Positions 34,548 to 43,461 of a stretch of 64,000 nucleotides of DNA are shown piece by piece. The first letter of the stretch is position 1. Every line of letters begins with the position of its first letter. The notes below the pieces were generated by a model that was not told the origin of the DNA, did no database searches, and saw only the letters and a program-made list of their open reading frames with translations. This DNA comes from Fluviicola taffensis DSM 16823 (GTDB lineage Bacteria; Bacteroidota; Bacteroidia; Flavobacteriales_D; Crocinitomicaceae): assembly GCF_000194605.1 (NCBI RefSeq), contig NC_015321.1, forward strand, positions 4,569,578 through 4,633,577. The letters run 5' to 3'. The translations under genes and the position numbers were made by a program.

Positions 34548-35426
34548 ATGAAAAATGTAGGAATTCAAAAAGCTTGTTCAGAAGATTGGAGCAAGATGAC
34601 ACCGACAGAAAAAGGAGCTTTTTGCCAAAAGTGCGTCAAACATGTTCACGATTTCACGAATAAATCAACCGATGAAATCAAACGTACTTTACTGAAATTT
34701 AAAGGTCAGGAAGTTTGCGGACGAATGACCATCGATCAGGAAATAGCTTTGAATGCAGAATTTGATGATTTGATGAGAAGCAATAAAACCAACTTCCAAC
34801 ATCTTTTCATTATGGCTTTGATGATTGTTTTTGGATTAACGCTTTTCAGCTGTGAAGACGAACGAGACCAACAAAAAATTGTCGCTACGCAAGCAGCTAT
34901 CACTAAAATTATTGAACAGAAAGATATCGTAGAAGAAATCACTATTCCAAATGTCGACAATATTTTTGTGCGAGAAATAGACGTCGAATCTATTTCATTT
35001 TCACAAGATTCCTTCGTCGAAGTCATTGACGAAGTCGAAATTGTAGGATATCCAGAAACACACATTAGTCACATATTGGGTGGAATTGGCAGCAGCCCTA
35101 TCTACTTGGAATACCTTGAACCTTTAACTCGAGAAGTCGAATTAGATGAAAACGGAGATCCGATTCCAACGGAATTTAAAGCTTTTGCATTTCCAAATCC
35201 AGCTGTGGAAAGTACAACTATAGAAATCCAAGCTCCTCAAAAAGAACACATGGACATCCAGTTATACGATACCAGTGGAAAGCGAATCAAAGAAATCTAC
35301 TCTGGAAAAATTTCCAAAGGCACTTTCCGCCAACTTATTGATTTAACAGATTTGACTAGCGGGATCTATTTGATAATTATTCAGTCTAAAGATTTCAAGG
35401 AAACTGTTCGAATTTTGAAGAACTAG
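34548..35426 (+). CDS. Cys-rich N-domain, lipobox and T9SS-tail protein
   Basis: 292-residue protein with an odd order of parts. Residues 1-60 are a small Cys-containing domain without signal peptide: C10 and W14 (ACSEDWSKMTPTEKGAFCQKC), C26-x-x-C29, HDF, and C57 in CGRM, which looks like a zinc site. A hydrophobic helix (83-101) ends in a lipobox-like FGLTLFSC with C102. An acidic linker follows, and residues about 205-292 are a T9SS type A sorting domain (FKAFAFPNPAVESTTIEI, GIYLIIIQSKDF). The N-terminal domain recurs in Bacteroidota proteins of this kind, to my knowledge. Whether the chain is cleaved at C102 or stays anchored is not clear. Confidence 0.75.
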   Translation: MKNVGIQKACSEDWSKMTPTEKGAFCQKCVKHVHDFTNKSTDEIKRTLLKFKGQEVCGRMTIDQEIALNAEFDDLMRSNKTNFQHLFIMALMIVFGLTLFSCEDERDQQKIVATQAAITKIIEQKDIVEEITIPNVDNIFVREIDVESISFSQDSFVEVIDEVEIVGYPETHISHILGGIGSSPIYLEYLEPLTREVELDENGDPIPTEFKAFAFPNPAVESTTIEIQAPQKEHMDIQLYDTSGKRIKEIYSGKISKGTFRQLIDLTDLTSGIYLIIIQSKDFKETVRILKN

Positions 35427-35493
35427 AAGATTCACATAAGACATTGATTTTACCAAATGATAAAGATACCGCTCGTTTGATAGAGTGATAACT

Positions 35494-35528
35494 AAAAACG
35501 GTCAGATTGCAAAACAATCTGACCGTTT
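35494..35528 (-). terminator. Strong rho-independent terminator of the beta-helix lipoprotein gene
   Basis: 14-bp perfect stem AAACGGTCAGATTG (35496-35509) / CAATCTGACCGTTT (35515-35528) with a 5-base loop; on the minus strand it is followed by TTTTTAG. May also stop transcripts from 35426 on the plus strand. Confidence 0.8.
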
Positions 35529-35572
35529 ACCTAACCATTACTACCTAAACTAAAGTGGTAATCGGATCATAG

Positions 35573-36697
35573 TTAATTTGCTGCGTATAAAATATAAGAT
35601 CCCGAAACATAGGAATTGGATGCGTAATCCCAAAACCCGTTCCAATCACCAACTGCAGGATTACTTGAATTTCCGTCTCCATTGGTATCTCCGCCATTCG
35701 CATCATCTTTATAAGAAGTGAAAACCACTCCTGAACCCAAATTAATGTGATTATTCGTACCTCTGGAAATTCCCCAACTCGATGACATGAATTTTAAAAC
35801 CACATTATTTCCAATATTTACATTGCGAACTGCTGCACTACCTCCACCGCTAAAATCCGTCATAAAAACGTAGGGAACCTCTGAAACATTGTAGCTCACG
35901 CTGGCTCCAATACCTCCCCACATGAAGATACCATTTCGGGTATTTTTTTGATTCACATTCGCTGGATTATGAAAACTATTATTGGTGTTTACAGTATAAT
36001 CAAAACTACAGTACAAAGGTCGGTCATTGTCGTAAAAAACGTTGTTTGTAAAAACAGAAACTGAAGGATCACTCATATAACTTCCTCCATGAAACACATA
36101 AGCTCCTGAAGAAGAATTACTACTCAAAGTATGTGCGAAAGTACAATGATCGAATGTGAATATAGGACCTGCAACAGAAATTTCCACCGCATTGTAATCA
36201 CTTCTTCCTGAATATAAAATATCGCAATATGCAAACGAATTATTCGTTCCCCCATTCAGGTAAATGTTTTGCCAATCCCCCTTTAAAGGGCCTGTAGCGG
36301 TTCCGTCTCCGTTAGAATCTCCACAATAAGTATCATCTTTGATGGATGTGAAAGTAATGTGTTGTGAAGAAGTTCCATTAGCACTTATTTTTCCAGAATT
36401 AATGACTTCAAAACCTCCAGAAACATCCAGTTTAATAATCGCACCCGCTTCAATCGTTAAAACAGAAGTAACGGTTACTTTACTTGTCACTGCATACACA
36501 TTTCCAGCAGTCCAGGTTGTGGGCGTGGAAATCGTCACTGCAATCCCCGTAGGATTTACTTCTACCACATTGCAATTTGTTGGTGTAGGTGTGGGAGTTG
36601 GTTCAGGTTCAGGCTCCGGATTATTCTTCTTACACGAAACGAACACCAATGCAAGTGATAAAACCGACCACATTGCTACTCTTATTTTTCTCTTCAT
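35573..36697 (-). CDS. Beta-helix-type surface lipoprotein
   Basis: 374-residue lipoprotein: KRKIRVAMWSVLSLALVFVSC with lipidated C22, a Pro-Glu/Pro-Thr linker (PEPEPEPTPTPTPT), and then repeats typical of right-handed parallel beta-helices: VTVTSVLTIEAGAIIKLD, GGFEVINSGKISANGT, FAYCDILYSG, FTFDHCTFAHTLS. Asp-rich GDSNGDGTATG and GDTNGDGNSS look like calcium-binding dockerin-like loops. Adhesin or polysaccharide binding are both possible; no lyase residues are obvious. Preceded by a TTG-N20-TACTTTTG promoter and then by the tandem-repeat arrays. Confidence 0.8.
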   Translation of the reverse strand: MKRKIRVAMWSVLSLALVFVSCKKNNPEPEPEPTPTPTPTNCNVVEVNPTGIAVTISTPTTWTAGNVYAVTSKVTVTSVLTIEAGAIIKLDVSGGFEVINSGKISANGTSSQHITFTSIKDDTYCGDSNGDGTATGPLKGDWQNIYLNGGTNNSFAYCDILYSGRSDYNAVEISVAGPIFTFDHCTFAHTLSSNSSSGAYVFHGGSYMSDPSVSVFTNNVFYDNDRPLYCSFDYTVNTNNSFHNPANVNQKNTRNGIFMWGGIGASVSYNVSEVPYVFMTDFSGGGSAAVRNVNIGNNVVLKFMSSSWGISRGTNNHINLGSGVVFTSYKDDANGGDTNGDGNSSNPAVGDWNGFWDYASNSYVSGSYILYAAN

Positions 36698-36714
36698 AAC
36701 TCTTTGTTTTTAAG

Positions 36715-36745
36715 CAAAAGTAGTTTGAAGAAGAGGGGTTGTCAA
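36715..36745 (-). promoter_or_regulatory. Promoter of the beta-helix lipoprotein (TTG-N20-TACTTTTG)
   Basis: Minus strand TTG at 36743-36745, 20-bp spacer, TACTTTTG at 36715-36722, 17 bases before the ATG. Good match to the Bacteroidota pattern. Confidence 0.65.
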
Positions 36746-36772
36746 TCAACCGTTTGGTTCATTTTAAGGAGA

Positions 36773-36829
36773 GTTCATAGAAGGTTCATAGAAGGTTCAA
36801 AGGGTTCAAAGGGTTCAAAGGGTTCAAAT
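36773..36829. repeat. Tandem repeat, GTTCA-based 11- and 9-bp units
   Basis: GTTCA starts at 36773, 36784, 36795, 36804, 36813 and 36822, i.e. periods 11, 11, 9, 9, 9. The units read GTTCATAGAAG and then GTTCAAAGG. It lies upstream of the beta-helix lipoprotein promoter. Confidence 0.9.
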
Positions 36830-36850
36830 GTGTTTAAGTAAATCTATATT

Positions 36851-36944
36851 GAACTATTGAACTATTGAACTATTGAACTATTGAACTATTGAACTATTGA
36901 ACTATTGAACTATTGAACTATTGAACTATTGAACTATTGAACTA
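36851..36944. repeat. 8-bp tandem repeat, about 11.75 copies of GAACTATT
   Basis: Eleven full perfect copies plus GAACTA over 94 bp. The last partial copy supplies the stop codon of the response-regulator gene on the minus strand (TAG). Perfect identity suggests recent slippage and copy-number variation. Confidence 0.95.
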
Positions 36945-37559
36945 CTTCCCATAAAGCTTATTCACCGCTTCGGTTTTGTTTTGAACTTGAAGTTTTTCGT
37001 AAATGTGATTTAAGTGACGCTTTACAGTGCTCAATGTAATATTCAATTTATCCGCAATTTCCTTATATAAATAACCTTTACTCAATAAATCAAGTACTTC
37101 TCTTTCCCGTTTGGAGATTAATTGTAAAACAGGATTTTCTGCCTTATTGAATGATTGTAAGACTTTTCGTGCAATTTTGGGTGACATAGGACTTCCTCCT
37201 TCGTGTAATTCCAAAATGGCTTCTATGATCTTGTCTGGATTAGTGTTTTTGAGAATATACCCAGTAGCTCCTGCTTTTAAAGCTTCAAAAACCTGATCGT
37301 TGTCTTCATAGATGGTAAACATGATAAATTGAATTTCAGAATCAATACTCTTTAATTCAAAAACACATTCAATTCCATTCTTACCTGGCAAATTAATATC
37401 CGTAATCACCACATCTGGTTTCAGCTTTGGAATACACTCAATGGCTTCTTCAGCGGTTTCAAACGAACGTACCCATTGTAGACGGTCATCACTTTCAATG
37501 ACAGATCGCAATCCTTGTTGGATATCCAATATATCTTCTATGATACAAATATTAATCAT
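36942..37559 (-). CDS. NarL/FixJ-family response regulator
   Basis: 205-residue regulator. Receiver domain with E8-D9 pocket, D54 in VVITDINLPGKNG, and K in GYILKNTNP; LuxR-type HTH (about 143-200) with LISKREREVLDLLSKGYLYK and LNITLSTVKRHLNHIYEKL. It lies 126 bases downstream of a propeller kinase with a HisKA_3 domain and is surely its partner. The stop codon falls inside an 8-bp tandem repeat. Confidence 0.95.
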   Translation of the reverse strand: MINICIIEDILDIQQGLRSVIESDDRLQWVRSFETAEEAIECIPKLKPDVVITDINLPGKNGIECVFELKSIDSEIQFIMFTIYEDNDQVFEALKAGATGYILKNTNPDKIIEAILELHEGGSPMSPKIARKVLQSFNKAENPVLQLISKREREVLDLLSKGYLYKEIADKLNITLSTVKRHLNHIYEKLQVQNKTEAVNKLYGK

Positions 37560-37685
37560 CTCTGTTACAAATTACGAGCTTTCATCTCTCAAACACAATG
37601 AAACAAACGGTTGATTTTCGGCACGCCAATTGTCTGTAAGTAATTTTACTAAATTGCTGCCAAATAAGCAATGAAGGCATTCATC

Positions 37686-40600
37686 TCAGTCTTCTGTACT
37701 CAACGGAAATTCAACTATCAATTCCACACCTTCTTCACTGCTTTCCAGTTTCATGACTCCGTTTAACTTATTGGTGCGATTTTGCATCGTCTTCATACCA
37801 TTTCCAGAAGCTCTTCCTTCCTTCACTTGAAATCCAACACCATAATCTCTGATCAGAATTCGCATCTTTTCTGTCACTTGAATTTGAATATAAACACGTT
37901 TTGTGTGAGCATGTTTTACAATGTTGTGAAGCGCCTCCTTAAAAATCAAAAATACTTGTCTTCGAACTTCACCAGATATTCTGCGGTCTTCCAGTAATTC
38001 ATCCAATTCCATTTGAATTTCAATCTGATTCGTTTCAAAGTATTCCATGGCATAATGCCGCAGATAACTCATCAAATCCAGTAATGAATCGTTCTCAACT
38101 TTCATCGCCCAAATCAACTCGCTCATATTATTTACTAATTCTACCGAAGTGTTATTAATCCGATTAAGTTCTGCTTGATTTTCCGATTTGCGGAGTGCTT
38201 CTTTACTTAAATAGGATATTTTAGTCAGCCCGCTTCCCAAATCATCATGCATGTCATAAGCAATTCTATCTCTTTCATTTTGAACTGCGAGTTGCTTCTC
38301 AAGAATTGCGCGTTGTTTTTCTATCTTTCTCAGGAAATAAATCCTTGTAACCAGGAAAATAACTCCTGAACTCGCTAAAACAATGAGGATTTTGAACCAC
38401 CATGTAAGATACCAAGGTGTCGCAATGACAAAACGAATGGGATTCTTTAAATAAAACCATTTTTTTGTCCCTGGAATTTTTGCACGCAGACGAAATTGAT
38501 ACTTTCCAGAAGGTAATGAAGGAAAAAAAACGCTGGAATTGGTTCCTAATGAAACCCAAGTCTCAGATGAGCCTTCCAAGAAATAACTATACTCAATTTG
38601 ATGTTTCCCTAAAGCATTGATTGTTGAAAATGTCAATTGAATAGTATTCTGAATGGGAGAAAAATCATAATTTGAGGTATTCTCTAAAGACTGCTTGACG
38701 TTAGACACTAAAAACTCATCTACAAACAATTTCAATTCAAGACGTTTTGTTTTCAGCAGTTTATCTGGAGAAAATCGGAGTAAATAATTGTCGGATGCAA
38801 TCCACACCATCTGTGTTTGATAATCAAAATAAGAGCTTTGATCGAAATGTTCGGAAGGAAATCCATTCTCTACTCCAAAAAAGTGTGCTGTTCTTAAATC
38901 TACTTCCAAACAGGCTAATCCTTTTTTCGTCCCTACCCACAATCTTTCCTGATCATCAAAAACCAAGTTGTAGATAAAATTAGATGGAATTCCCTCCTTT
39001 TTTCCAAAAATGGTGATTTTTTTGGTTGAAATAACATAACGCACTAACCCGCTTCCTTCAAAAGCAATCCACACATTTCCTCGGTTATCGGTTTTCACAC
39101 ATTGAATGATACTTTGGTGCTGTTTTTCAAAAATATACGCAAAATTGATTTCTTCAAAACGGTCTTCTGCTTGAATCCAATGAGTCAATATTTGTGTTTT
39201 ATTACTTGAGAACCAAAGATCTCCATTCGGAGCTTCTGAATAACTCGTAAAATAAGATCCTGAAAAGGACGATTTGGCTCTTGAAAAATGAGTTATTTGG
39301 TGCGATTTCGGATGATACCGAACCAATCCACCGCCAACATTTCCACTAAACCACCAATTCCCAGAGCTATGTCTAAACCCCAACACAACCACATCCGATT
39401 GCTTGAAATACGGTTTCAAAAAGGATAATTTAGAAACCTGATTTGTTTGGAGATTAACCAGCTGTAAATCTGCTCCTTTTCCTCCGTGGACGACATGAAT
39501 TCCATCTTTAAAAACAAACCACGAGCCGTGTAATTCTTTTGAATAAAAAGGATCGAATTGATTCCTTTTTTCATTGATCTGATAGACCCCGTCGTAATAT
39601 TTCGTTGCTAACAGTTCATTTGGAGAGATTCTACAGATATTCATTAAAGGTTCATCCGAACTTATCGAAAGATTCCATTCTGAAATCAATGTACTGTTCT
39701 TATTCAGAATACTCAATCCCTTATAAGTTGTGACCCACAAATTTTGATACCGATCTAAATAGAGATTATTTATCTGATTATCGGCAAGTGAAAGCGGAAT
39801 ATTGGGATCGTGGAAATAGTTGATTGCCTTATGTGATAGCAGGTTGAAATGAGAAAAACCCTTATTTCCAGAAATCCAAACCATTTGCGGATTGTTCTTG
39901 TCTACAACTATCTTATTGGGTAATCCACTCAAATCGGTATTCAAATGTAACTCATCCCAAGCATGAATAACATTCCCCTGATAATTAACTTGAACCAATC
40001 CCATGAAATAATTAACCAAATAAATCCAGTGATTCTCTTGATCTACATGCAATAATTGATATCCTGTGTTTAACAATCCTTCGAGCCTTATTTGTGGCTT
40101 GAACGATTTAAACTTAGCAGTCTTAAAGTCAAAAAAGAAAAATTCTTTCGAAGAAGAAATCAAGCATTTCGACTCGCTGATCATTTTTAGCTGAATACCA
40201 AGACCTTTTTCCTGAGTTGGAGGTGCAATCGTTTGAATAATTTCAAGCTCATTATTCAATATAAAAACAGTATCAATGGAAGAAACACTCACTCGGTTTT
40301 TATCTATCCGTTCAATATCCAGTGCATTGCGATTTTTCAAACATTGAATTGGCTTCAAATCGGGAGAAATACAATTCAAAATGAATGCTTTCGAATTTCC
40401 TAAAGTGAGGATTAATTGATTCGGAGCAATTTCAAAAAATACCCGCGAGTTATCCAATAATTGCTTTTCTCCAAGCATTTCGCTTGGGAAATAACATTTA
40501 AAATTAGTGCCGTCAAATCGATTGATTCCTCCTTGAGTGGAGACCCAATAAAATCCACGACTATCTTGAACTATTCCGCTGCAAACTGGTTCACATAAAC

Positions 40601-40703
40601 CATCTTTAACTCCATAGTTAATAAACTGCCCCGTGTTGGATTGAGTCCAAACGCCAAAGCCTATAAACAGGAATAAACAGAGGATGTAATTTCTATACAG
40701 CAA
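37686..40703 (-). CDS. Propeller sensor histidine kinase, NarX/HisKA_3 type
   Basis: About 1005-residue membrane sensor kinase. Signal segment LYRNYILCLFLFIGFGVWTQS, propeller repeats (FYWVSTQGGINRFDG, LWVTTYKGLSILN, WIAFEGSGLVRY, LWVGTKKGLACLE), a Y_Y_Y domain, a membrane helix (WWFKILIVLASSGVIFLV), then HisKA_3 with DMHDDLGSGLTKISYL (acceptor His at about residue 819) and an HATPase with DYGVGFQVKEGRASGNGMKTM. The frame stays open to a TTG at 40730, but that codon overlaps the -7 box of a clear promoter, so I place the start at TTG 40703, which still gives a normal signal peptide. No ATG is available. Its NarL-type partner follows. Confidence 0.92.
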   Translation of the reverse strand: MLYRNYILCLFLFIGFGVWTQSNTGQFINYGVKDGLCEPVCSGIVQDSRGFYWVSTQGGINRFDGTNFKCYFPSEMLGEKQLLDNSRVFFEIAPNQLILTLGNSKAFILNCISPDLKPIQCLKNRNALDIERIDKNRVSVSSIDTVFILNNELEIIQTIAPPTQEKGLGIQLKMISESKCLISSSKEFFFFDFKTAKFKSFKPQIRLEGLLNTGYQLLHVDQENHWIYLVNYFMGLVQVNYQGNVIHAWDELHLNTDLSGLPNKIVVDKNNPQMVWISGNKGFSHFNLLSHKAINYFHDPNIPLSLADNQINNLYLDRYQNLWVTTYKGLSILNKNSTLISEWNLSISSDEPLMNICRISPNELLATKYYDGVYQINEKRNQFDPFYSKELHGSWFVFKDGIHVVHGGKGADLQLVNLQTNQVSKLSFLKPYFKQSDVVVLGFRHSSGNWWFSGNVGGGLVRYHPKSHQITHFSRAKSSFSGSYFTSYSEAPNGDLWFSSNKTQILTHWIQAEDRFEEINFAYIFEKQHQSIIQCVKTDNRGNVWIAFEGSGLVRYVISTKKITIFGKKEGIPSNFIYNLVFDDQERLWVGTKKGLACLEVDLRTAHFFGVENGFPSEHFDQSSYFDYQTQMVWIASDNYLLRFSPDKLLKTKRLELKLFVDEFLVSNVKQSLENTSNYDFSPIQNTIQLTFSTINALGKHQIEYSYFLEGSSETWVSLGTNSSVFFPSLPSGKYQFRLRAKIPGTKKWFYLKNPIRFVIATPWYLTWWFKILIVLASSGVIFLVTRIYFLRKIEKQRAILEKQLAVQNERDRIAYDMHDDLGSGLTKISYLSKEALRKSENQAELNRINNTSVELVNNMSELIWAMKVENDSLLDLMSYLRHYAMEYFETNQIEIQMELDELLEDRRISGEVRRQVFLIFKEALHNIVKHAHTKRVYIQIQVTEKMRILIRDYGVGFQVKEGRASGNGMKTMQNRTNKLNGVMKLESSEEGVELIVEFPLSTED

Positions 40704-40741
40704 ACCGTAGTTTTGATTGAGTTTAACCAAAACTACGGTTT
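40702..40741. promoter_or_regulatory. 14-bp inverted repeat over kinase promoter and start
   Basis: AAACCGTAGTTTTG (40702-40715) and CAAAACTACGGTTT (40728-40741) are perfect reverse complements, 12 bp apart. The right arm contains the -7 box and the left arm the proposed start codon. As transcription would begin between the arms, it is more likely a DNA operator than an RNA hairpin. Confidence 0.6.
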
Positions 40742-40758
40742 TAAGACTTTATTTACAA
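40728..40758 (-). promoter_or_regulatory. Promoter of the propeller kinase gene (TTG-N20-TAGTTTTG)
   Basis: Minus strand TTG at 40756-40758, 20-bp spacer, TAGTTTTG at 40728-40735. Exact match in both elements; it decides the start codon of the kinase. Confidence 0.7.
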
Positions 40759-40774
40759 TGAATTACAGCTGAAA

Positions 40775-42049
40775 TCAATCATTTCGTCTCATGTTATCCC
40801 GATCCCGTTCATCTCTCAAGATTAAACGCAAAGAAGTATCTCCAGTAATGTATCTCCAAGCCCAGTTGAAGAAAACCGCAATTTTATTTCGGACACTTAA
40901 AATGAGCATTAAGTGAAGTACCATCCAAACCATCCAAGCAAAATACCCTTGGAATTTAAAATTGGGTAATTCAACAACAGCCTTGTGTTTTCCAACGGTT
41001 GCCATGGTTCCTTTGTCTTTGTATTCAAATGCAACTTGCTTTTTTCCAATCCATTTTGCACGGAAATTATTCGCTAGTACTCTTCCTTGATTGATTGCTA
41101 CGTTTGCTAATTGTGGATGTCCTTGGGGATATTTCTCAGTTTCCATGTAGGAAATATCACCAATAGCATACACATTCTCGTAACCTACAATTTTTGAAAA
41201 GTGATCAACCATATAGCGAGCACGAACCATCGTTGCTTTTTCTAAACCAGCCAATACATTTCCTTGAACGCCAGCCGCCCATATCACAGTTTGAGTAGGG
41301 ATTACCTCTCCTGTTTTTAAGGTTAAATTATGTCCATCAAACGTGGAAACAACTGTTGAAGTTCTGACATCGATTCCCATTCCTTCCAAATATTTACGAG
41401 ACCAAGCGCGCGATTTATCACTCATGGCATTCAATGTATTCGGACTTCCTTCCAACAAAATAATTTTTAATCGAGAGAAATCATAGTTTGGGTAATCGTG
41501 TGGTAGCACTTTGGTTTTCATTTCGGCAAAAGCTCCAGAAAGCTCTACACCTGTTGGACCTGCACCCACAATCACCAAATTCATCAATTCATCTTGTTCC
41601 TGTTTATTTTCCACAAACATGATTTTCTCGAACTTCGTGAGGATTGTATTTCGAATGTGAATCGTTTGCTGAGTAGATTTCATAGCCATGGTATGCTTTT
41701 CCAATTCCGCATTCCCAAAGAAATTTGTTTTACAACCCGTTGCAATAATCAACTCATCATACCCAATTTCACCCATGGAAGTTTCAATGATATTGTCTTC
41801 TGGTCGAATAAGTTCTACTGTCGCATACCGAAATTCCACATTCTTCCTTCGTTTAAAAATTGCTCGAAATGGAAAGGAGATGCTTGAAGGTTCCAGGCGT
41901 GCACTTGCCACTTGATAAAATAGCGGTTGAAACATGTGGTGATTTTGCTTATCCACCAAAATTATTTCACAATCGGACTTAGCCAATTTACGAGCGAGAT
42001 TTAGACCCGCAAAGCCACCACCTATGATGACTATTTTTTTTCGTTTCAT
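40775..42049 (-). CDS. ndh: Type II NADH dehydrogenase (Ndh)
   Basis: Membrane-associated FAD enzyme that passes electrons from NADH to quinone without pumping protons, 424 residues. FAD-binding GGGFAGLN follows the start MKRKKIVIIGG; GAGPTGVELSGAF is the NADH-binding Rossmann motif; NVYAIGDIS is the second FAD site. AWMVWMVLHLMLILSV near the C-terminus is the membrane-binding helix typical of the enlarged flavobacterial form. The frame opens at TTG 42067, but ATG 42049 begins the family precisely. The C-terminal tail RDERDRDNMRR is strongly charged. Confidence 0.93.
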   Translation of the reverse strand: MKRKKIVIIGGGFAGLNLARKLAKSDCEIILVDKQNHHMFQPLFYQVASARLEPSSISFPFRAIFKRRKNVEFRYATVELIRPEDNIIETSMGEIGYDELIIATGCKTNFFGNAELEKHTMAMKSTQQTIHIRNTILTKFEKIMFVENKQEQDELMNLVIVGAGPTGVELSGAFAEMKTKVLPHDYPNYDFSRLKIILLEGSPNTLNAMSDKSRAWSRKYLEGMGIDVRTSTVVSTFDGHNLTLKTGEVIPTQTVIWAAGVQGNVLAGLEKATMVRARYMVDHFSKIVGYENVYAIGDISYMETEKYPQGHPQLANVAINQGRVLANNFRAKWIGKKQVAFEYKDKGTMATVGKHKAVVELPNFKFQGYFAWMVWMVLHLMLILSVRNKIAVFFNWAWRYITGDTSLRLILRDERDRDNMRRND

Positions 42050-42154
42050 GGCCTTGAATTTACCCAATTTTGAGCAGAAAAAATGCTATTTTAGCGTCTA
42101 ATTTTTGTTAAATTAAACTTACAATTCGATTTTGATTCAGAAATTCACAGACCG

Positions 42155-43225
42155 TTATTTTTTATAAGCTTTTTGCATCAAGTAATAATCTAAAATCACC
42201 AATGCAGCCATTGCTTCCACGATTGGAACAGCTCGAGGAACAACACACGGATCGTGTCTACCTTTCCCCATTAGCTTTACAGCTTCAAAATCTTCGTTGA
42301 TTGTATCTTGCTCCTGAATTAAAGTTGCTACAGGTTTAAAGGCCACTCTGAAATCGATCGGCATTCCATTGGAAATCCCTCCTTGAATTCCTCCTGAAAA
42401 GTTTGTCTTTGTTGTTCCATCAGTTGTAAACAAATCATTGTGTTCAGAACCTTTCATTGAAATCGAATCGAAGCCTGAGCCAAAATCAAAACCTTTCACT
42501 GCATTTATCGAAAGCATTGCTTTTCCTAATTCAGTGTGTAATTTATCAAAAACGGGTTCTCCAAGTCCTGTAGGAACTCCCGTAATCACACAACGAATCC
42601 CGCCACCAATTGTATCACCCTCTTTTCTTATTTCCCGAATCAAATTCTCCATTTCCACAGCAAGTTCTTCTGAAGGAACACGCACATTATTTGCTTCACT
42701 AATTGTTTTCAATTCCGACTTCCATTCTCCTGTCCATTTGAGTGAACCTACTTGATACACAAATGCGTCGATTCGAATGTTTTTTTGAGCCAAAATTTGC
42801 TTTGCAATTGCACCAGCTACTACACGACAAGCTGTTTCTCGCGCAGAAGACCTTCCTCCTCCACGGTAATCTCGAATTCCATATTTTTGCTGATATGTGA
42901 AATCAGCATGAGAAGGCCTAAATGCTTTTTGAAGTTCCGTGTAATCAGCAGATTTTTGATCTTCATTTTCTATCGTAAATCCAATGGGGGTTCCAGTAGT
43001 CTTTCCATCAAAAATACCAGATAAAAACTGAACTTTGTCTGATTCTTTCCGTTGTGTTACGATAGCTGACTGACCTGGTTTTCTTCGGTCTAAATCGTGC
43101 TGTATTTGATTATAATCTAACGAAAAACCCGCTGGAATTCCTTCAATGATACCACCAATTGCTTTTCCATGTGATTCACCAAATGTTGTTAGGCGCACCA
43201 ATGTTCCAAAACTTGAACCTGCCAT
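42155..43225 (-). CDS. aroC: Chorismate synthase
   Basis: Converts 5-enolpyruvylshikimate-3-phosphate to chorismate, the last step of the shikimate pathway, using reduced FMN. The 356 residues contain [28 protein letters not shown] region as [23 protein letters not shown], and [27 protein letters not shown], all signature motifs. Standalone gene with a TTG-N22-TACATTTG promoter immediately upstream. Confidence 0.98.
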   Translation of the reverse strand: MAGSSFGTLVRLTTFGESHGKAIGGIIEGIPAGFSLDYNQIQHDLDRRKPGQSAIVTQRKESDKVQFLSGIFDGKTTGTPIGFTIENEDQKSADYTELQKAFRPSHADFTYQQKYGIRDYRGGGRSSARETACRVVAGAIAKQILAQKNIRIDAFVYQVGSLKWTGEWKSELKTISEANNVRVPSEELAVEMENLIREIRKEGDTIGGGIRCVITGVPTGLGEPVFDKLHTELGKAMLSINAVKGFDFGSGFDSISMKGSEHNDLFTTDGTTKTNFSGGIQGGISNGMPIDFRVAFKPVATLIQEQDTINEDFEAVKLMGKGRHDPCVVPRAVPIVEAMAALVILDYYLMQKAYKK

Positions 43226-43244
43226 ATGTTTTTTATTACACTAC

Positions 43245-43277
43245 CAAATGTAGTTAATTCAGGAAGAATTGCTTCAA
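43245..43277 (-). promoter_or_regulatory. aroC promoter (TTG-N22-TACATTTG)
   Basis: Minus strand TTG at 43275-43277, 22-bp spacer, TACATTTG at 43245-43252, 19 bases before the ATG. Confidence 0.6.
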
Positions 43278-43288
43278 GAATGATTCTC

Positions 43289-43318
43289 CATTTTGAAAAC
43301 AGCTCTTTCAAATTGAAT
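43289..43318 (+). promoter_or_regulatory. Conserved 30-bp upstream element, copy 1
   Basis: Identical at 28 of 30 positions to copy 2 at 44032-44061. Its core is the dyad TTTTGAA-N9-TTCAAAT. It lies 144 bp before the first YYYYP gene start. Bases after it (TTTTGAAaaaAATC) are also partly shared. Confidence 0.55.
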
Positions 43319-43461
43319 AATCTATTCGTTTTTTTGAAAAAAATCCAAATCAGTGATTTTTAAACCAATGACTGTATACCAATGTATTAAAGTGTATTCA
43401 TTCAATTGATTATAACCTTTGGCAAGGCAATTGGTTTGATAGAATATCAAAAATCAGTGTC

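Noticed and set aside
36773..36944. CRISPR array at the repeat arrays
   Set aside because: Units of 8-11 bp without spacers and no cas genes; ordinary tandem repeats.
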